From DASXMX01 sp035483795 (lineage in GTDB: Bacteria; Planctomycetota; Phycisphaerae; Tepidisphaerales; Tepidisphaeraceae), in assembly GCA_035483795.1 (NCBI GenBank), contig DATHPP010000022.1, forward strand, positions 1 to 8,174: a stretch of 8,174 nt of DNA. The letters are read 5' to 3'. Positions 5,857 through 8,174 of the stretch are shown piece after piece (the stretch's first letter is position 1; every line of letters begins with the position of its first letter). Made by a program: the position numbers and the translations under genes. Below the pieces are notes generated by a model that had not been told where the DNA came from, did no database searches, and worked only from the letters and a program-made list of their open reading frames with translations.

Positions 5857-6004
5857 TCGCCACAGATGCACACAGATAAGCTGAAGGACAAAATTATGAC
5901 ACGGGTTTTTAACCCGTGCCGAGCGCCTCGGCCCATCACTTCGCGCTCGCTGTAATTTGCAATCCTGCATTAAATCTGTGTCCATCCGTGTCCATCTGTG
6001 GCGA
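5857..6004. repeat. 148-bp inverted-repeat element with nested hairpins
   Basis: The ends TCGCCACAGATG (5857-5868) and CATCTGTGGCGA (5993-6004) are perfect reverse complements, and a second nested pair ACACAGAT (5870-5877) / ATCTGTGT (5974-5981) lies inside. 'ATCTGTGTCCATCTGTGG'-like words are common dispersed repeats in environmental bacterial genomes (from memory). The word GAATT occurs just outside both ends (5851-5855 and 6007-6011), a possible target duplication. The element fills most of the 195 bp between the convergent DinB and NmrA-type genes and encodes nothing. Confidence 0.6.
5900..5932. repeat. Twin hairpins inside the 148-bp element
   Basis: CACGGGTT (5900-5907) pairs with AACCCGTG (5911-5918) over TTT, and CCGAG (5919-5923) pairs with CTCGG (5927-5931) over CGC directly after it. 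The first is another copy of the CACGGGTT hairpin at 5287-5306. Between convergent genes such a pair could slow transcription, but no T-tract follows. Confidence 0.65.
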
Positions 6005-6030
6005 ACGAATTGATTGATCCTGGCCGGCGG

Positions 6031-6882
6031 TCATGCCCATGCCCTGGCATTTTCGCGAATGAACTGCTCCAGCGTCGTTGGCGCCTTGTGACCGACCGCG
6101 CGCACGGCGTCGGTTGTCATCGCGTATTGGTCCGCGCGCATCTGATCCATCAATTCGTTAATGCCATCGCAATTCCAATCCGGGATGCCCATGCCGAGCA
6201 TCGCTTGTTTCGCCGCGGCGGGCGGAATGTCCTGATATTTCACCGGCGTCCCGATCACCCGGGAAAAAATCGCGGCAACGTCGTCATAACTCAAAAGCTG
6301 CGGCCCGGTGATCTCGTAAGCCTTGCCTTCATGCCCCGGCTCGGTCAACGCGGCGACCGCGACCGCGGCAATATCGCGCGTGTCGACGAACGCGGCCTTC
6401 GACTTTCGCGCCGGCTGATAGATCACGCCCTGCCGGACCATGTCGCCAAATCCCAGCATATTCTGCATGAAGAACGTCGGCCGCAAAAAGGTCCAGGCAA
6501 GCCCGGACTTGCAAATCGCTTCTTCGACCTTGCCATGAGCGCAGGGGAAGCGCTGCTCGGCGTTCGGAGCCGCGGTCATCGCGGAGAATTTCACGATATG
6601 CCGCACACCGGCCGCCTTGGCCGCATTCACGACGTTTGTCTCCACTTCCACCTGGTTCGCCGCCGGCGGAGAAAGCAGAAACAACACCTCGATTCCCTTG
6701 AGCGCAGCGCCAAGCGTCTCCGGCCGGGACATATCACCGGCGACCACCCCGCCTTCAGGCCAGCCGGCCGAAGACACCTTCTTGGGATCCCGCACCATCA
6801 TCCGAAACGGCACGCCTTTGGCGCGGAGCTGCTCGACGACAGCCGTGCCGCTGTTTCCCGTTCCGCCGGTAATCAGAATCAC
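6031..6882 (-). CDS. NmrA-type NAD(P)-binding atypical short-chain dehydrogenase (GTG start)
   Basis: A protein of 283 residues with a Rossmann start, ILITGGTGNSG (2-12), giving the TGxxGxxG dinucleotide motif; R31 after the second strand would favour NADPH. The GDMSRPETL segment (49-57), VLFLLSP (66-72) and VRHIVKFSA (93-101) follow the NmrA/QorB-like pattern. There is no YxxxK; H116-GKVEE takes its place, as in atypical SDRs of the NmrA and quinone-reductase groups. Likely cytosolic quinone or NADPH-sensing reductase; substrate unknown. Start: AAGGAGGA (6895-6888, minus), the best ribosome-binding site in the window, lies 5 nt before GTG at 6882, and the Rossmann strand starts at once. The open frame continues to 7011 but adds 43 low-complexity residues. 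TAGAAT (6920-6915, minus) is a possible -10 box. Confidence 0.9.
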   Translation of the reverse strand: MILITGGTGNSGTAVVEQLRAKGVPFRMMVRDPKKVSSAGWPEGGVVAGDMSRPETLGAALKGIEVLFLLSPPAANQVEVETNVVNAAKAAGVRHIVKFSAMTAAPNAEQRFPCAHGKVEEAICKSGLAWTFLRPTFFMQNMLGFGDMVRQGVIYQPARKSKAAFVDTRDIAAVAVAALTEPGHEGKAYEITGPQLLSYDDVAAIFSRVIGTPVKYQDIPPAAAKQAMLGMGIPDWNCDGINELMDQMRADQYAMTTDAVRAVGHKAPTTLEQFIRENARAWA

Positions 6883-6887
6883 GAGAA

Positions 6888-6895
6888 TCCTCCTT
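6888..6895 (-). promoter_or_regulatory. Ribosome-binding site fixing the GTG start of the NmrA-type gene
   Basis: AAGGAGGA on the minus strand is almost the full anti-16S complement, placed 5 nt before GTG (6882-6880). It outweighs the ATG at 7011 of the longer frame, which has no such site and would put a repeat inside the protein. Confidence 0.85.
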
Positions 6896-6984
6896 CGTTG
6901 CGCAGGTTCGCCCGATTCTACGGCGGGTCGATCCGGCGCCTGCAGAGGTTTCACTGGGCCCGCCGATGTCCGTCCAGGGCTGGG

Positions 6985-7048
6985 GAGGGCGAGGCTCCCG
7001 CCGAGCCGCATTTTTCCGCGTCCGCAAGCCCCGGCTCGCCTCGCCTTC
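6985..7048. repeat. Imperfect inverted repeat of a GGCGAGGC-type unit
   Basis: GAGGGCGAGGC plus GAGCC (6985-6995 and 7003-7007, interrupted by 7 bases) matches the reverse complement of GGCTCGCCTCGCCTTC (7033-7048) with one mismatch. 'GGAGGGCGAGGCTCCCGCC' words are familiar dispersed repeats in planctomycete-like genomes (from memory). It lies in the 308-bp gap between the divergent NmrA-type and DUF3800 genes; the remaining part (7049-7190) shows nothing definite beyond an AT-rich run (7161-7190) before DUF3800 that may hold its promoter. Confidence 0.5.
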
Positions 7049-7190
7049 CTTGCCTTCCCGCATTGGACGTTTTACCGAAACCGACTACCCTGCTTCGCGG
7101 GGCGAATGACCTGAATCTGGGCCATACGGTCGGCGCTCCGCAGGTCAAACGTCGGGGTTTAGCAATAAAAATGGCGATAAATACAAAACC

Positions 7191-7928
7191 ATGAAAATCA
7201 TGTTTCTTGACGAATCAGGGGACCACAGCCTTGAAATCATTGATCCGCAATACCCCGTCTTCGTTCTCGCGGGCATTATCATGGACCAGACGTACGCCCA
7301 GGGCGAAGTGGAGGACCGAATCGCTCAATTCAAGCGGGATCTGTTCGGCCGCACTGACATCGTCCTGCACACGGCCGACATCATGCGCAATCGCAACGGG
7401 TTTGAGCAGGTGAAGGATCGGGCATTTCGCGCTCGCTTCTTCGCCGCACTCAATGATTTGGTCAAGTCGCTGGACTTCAAGATTGTGGCGTGCGCGATCC
7501 GCAAACAGGACCACCTGGCTCGCTACGGCGTGGCGGCCCTCGACCCATATATGTTGAGCCTTCACATTCTCGTGGAGCGATTCTGCTTTGAAGTCGGTGA
7601 CGTAAAAGACGGCGGCGTGATCGTCGCGGAACGCCGGAATTCATCGTTGGACCAGCAGATCGAACTGGCGTTCCTGAACCTGAAAATACAAGGGACGCAC
7701 TACATTCCCGCCGTGCATGTGGGCCGCCGCATCATGGGGCTGAACCTCCGCGCCAAATCAGCGAATGTCGCGGGCCTGCAACTGGCGGATTTGGTCGCTT
7801 CCCCCATCGGCCGTCATGTCATCGGCAAGAAAACCCACGAGGACTTCCGCATCGTCGAGTCGAAATTGCGGAGAGACCGGCTTGGAAAAACGGACGGCTA
7901 TGGCCTGGTGGTCCTGCCGCGCCCATAA
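7191..7928 (+). CDS. DUF3800 domain-containing protein
   Basis: A protein of 245 residues that fits the family closely. It begins with MFLDESGDHS (4-13), the family's DESG signature, followed by VFVLAGIIMD (23-32). The middle carries VIVAERRNSSLD (143-154), and the C-terminal third has LRAKSANVAGLQLADLVASP (186-205), with D200 in the conserved QxAD position, and ends DGYGLVVLP (235-243). The acidic residues D7, E8, E147 and D200 are candidate metal ligands; an RNase H-like nuclease role has been considered for the family but is not established. No Shine-Dalgarno site precedes the ATG at 7191; the leader is AT-rich. A second ATG at 7200 would remove three residues. It is alone on its strand and is followed within 11 bp by a strong stem-loop. 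DUF3800 genes often sit in mobile or accessory regions. Confidence 0.92.
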   Translation: MKIMFLDESGDHSLEIIDPQYPVFVLAGIIMDQTYAQGEVEDRIAQFKRDLFGRTDIVLHTADIMRNRNGFEQVKDRAFRARFFAALNDLVKSLDFKIVACAIRKQDHLARYGVAALDPYMLSLHILVERFCFEVGDVKDGGVIVAERRNSSLDQQIELAFLNLKIQGTHYIPAVHVGRRIMGLNLRAKSANVAGLQLADLVASPIGRHVIGKKTHEDFRIVESKLRRDRLGKTDGYGLVVLPRP

Positions 7929-7938
7929 CAAAAGAATA

Positions 7939-7969
7939 AGGCCGGGACCCGCTACGCAGTTCCCAGCCT
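7939..7969 (+). ncRNA. Candidate DUF3800-associated structured RNA (stem-loop)
   Basis: AGGC/GCCT (7939-7942 with 7966-7969), then GGGA/TCCC (7944-7947 with 7961-7964), then a C-G pair (7949/7959), are stacked with two single mismatches and capped by a 9-nt loop CGCTACGCA. It begins 10 bases after the DUF3800 stop. No T-tract follows, so it is not a typical terminator. Several Rfam RNA families carry the name DUF3800 because they occur next to such genes; whether this hairpin belongs to one of them is inference. Strand is assumed to follow the gene. Confidence 0.5.
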
Positions 7970-8010
7970 CTGACATCATTATCGGCGCGCCAGCCACAAG
8001 AGTCAAGGAA

Positions 8011-8069
8011 ATCAAAAGGATCGCGGAGACGAACCAGGGCGATCGCATCTTCCCTCGTGAATTTTTGAT
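8011..8069 (+). other. Second possible stem structure downstream of DUF3800
   Basis: ATCAAAA (8011-8017) pairs with TTTTGAT (8063-8069), enclosing GATCGC (8019-8024) with GCGATC (8039-8044). The enclosed stem is asymmetric, with 18 unpaired bases on the right side. It may extend the RNA candidate at 7939-7969 or be coincidental. Confidence 0.3.
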
Positions 8070-8122
8070 GTTCGGTGTTTGGGCGGGCGCGCGACTTTCA
8101 TTTCTTTGTTAGTGTCCGTCGA

Positions 8123-8148
8123 GTTGTTCGCGAGGCCTCGCGGTTGTT
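8123..8148. promoter_or_regulatory. Perfect palindrome flanked by direct repeats: operator candidate
   Basis: CGCGAGGCCTCGCG (8129-8142) is fully self-complementary and is flanked on both sides by GTTGTT (8123-8128 and 8143-8148). The half-site word CGCGAGG recurs at 8165-8171. The position, shortly before a likely ribosome-binding site at the window end, suits a dimeric regulator site for the next gene. No regulator is encoded in the window that could be linked to it. Confidence 0.45.
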
Positions 8149-8167
8149 GCACAATTCGTTCGCACGC

Positions 8168-8173
8168 GAGGAG
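8168..8173 (+). promoter_or_regulatory. Shine-Dalgarno-like sequence at the window end
   Basis: GAGGAG ends one base before the window edge. A start codon within the next 5-10 bases would begin a rightward gene outside the window. This cannot be verified here. Confidence 0.35.
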
Positions 8174-8174
8174 C

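Noticed and set aside
5998..7194. A 398-residue open frame on the plus strand
   Set aside because: It is antisense to the NmrA-type gene, has no recognisable domain and runs through the 6985-7048 repeat. The opposite strand has a Rossmann fold and a strong ribosome-binding site.
7765..8112. A 115-residue plus-strand frame overlapping the end of DUF3800
   Set aside because: Its first half is a shifted reading of DUF3800 and the second half runs through the stem-loop at 7939-7969. A frameshifted extension of DUF3800 is possible but the annotated end DGYGLVVLP already fits the family C-terminus.

Overview
The window looks like a piece of a planctomycete chromosome, with a Phycisphaerae-like lineage as a looser guess. 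The reasons are the 16S rRNA variable-region sequence read on the minus strand, the GC-rich genes, the weak or absent Shine-Dalgarno sites before several genes, and the many short palindromic repeats between genes. The taxonomic call is inference from memory of 16S sequences, not a search.

Layout. Positions 1-433 hold the 5' third of a 16S rRNA gene on the minus strand, cut by the window edge. It is followed upstream (434 to about 947) by a long rRNA leader with several stem-loops and a recognisable boxB-like hairpin plus boxA antitermination site (850-878). Two promoter candidates fire toward the 16S gene: a proximal one at 954-981 and a distal one at 1260-1290. From 1321 to 1460 lies a compact nested inverted repeat that looks like a small non-autonomous mobile element. 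Then come six protein genes, mostly single transcription units: a VOC/glyoxalase-fold protein (1501-1884, +), an AI-2E family transporter (1986-3089, +), a secreted or membrane-anchored Ig-like plus six-bladed-propeller sugar dehydrogenase-like protein (3117-4967, -), a DinB-superfamily protein (5344-5835, +), an NmrA-type atypical short-chain dehydrogenase (6031-6882, -) and a DUF3800 protein (7191-7928, +). The last 246 bases carry a strong stem-loop just after DUF3800, a second possible structure, a perfect 14-bp palindrome and a terminal Shine-Dalgarno-like sequence, suggesting another gene begins just past the window.

How the genes work together. The six proteins do not form one pathway. 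VOC and the transporter are co-oriented but 101 bp apart with a hairpin between them; the transporter and the propeller gene converge with 27 bp between stops; the propeller and DinB genes diverge from a repeat-rich 376-bp region; DinB and NmrA converge around an inverted-repeat element; NmrA and DUF3800 diverge. Most of the unusual content is between genes: at least three inverted-repeat elements of 91-148 bp and a family of short CACGG...CCGTG hairpins.

The best candidate for something beyond routine annotation is the DUF3800 gene with its structured downstream region, because DUF3800 genes are known to be accompanied by conserved structured RNAs of unknown function. The nested palindrome at 1321-1460 is the best-supported structural oddity. 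No defence island, CRISPR array, tRNA gene or transposase was seen.
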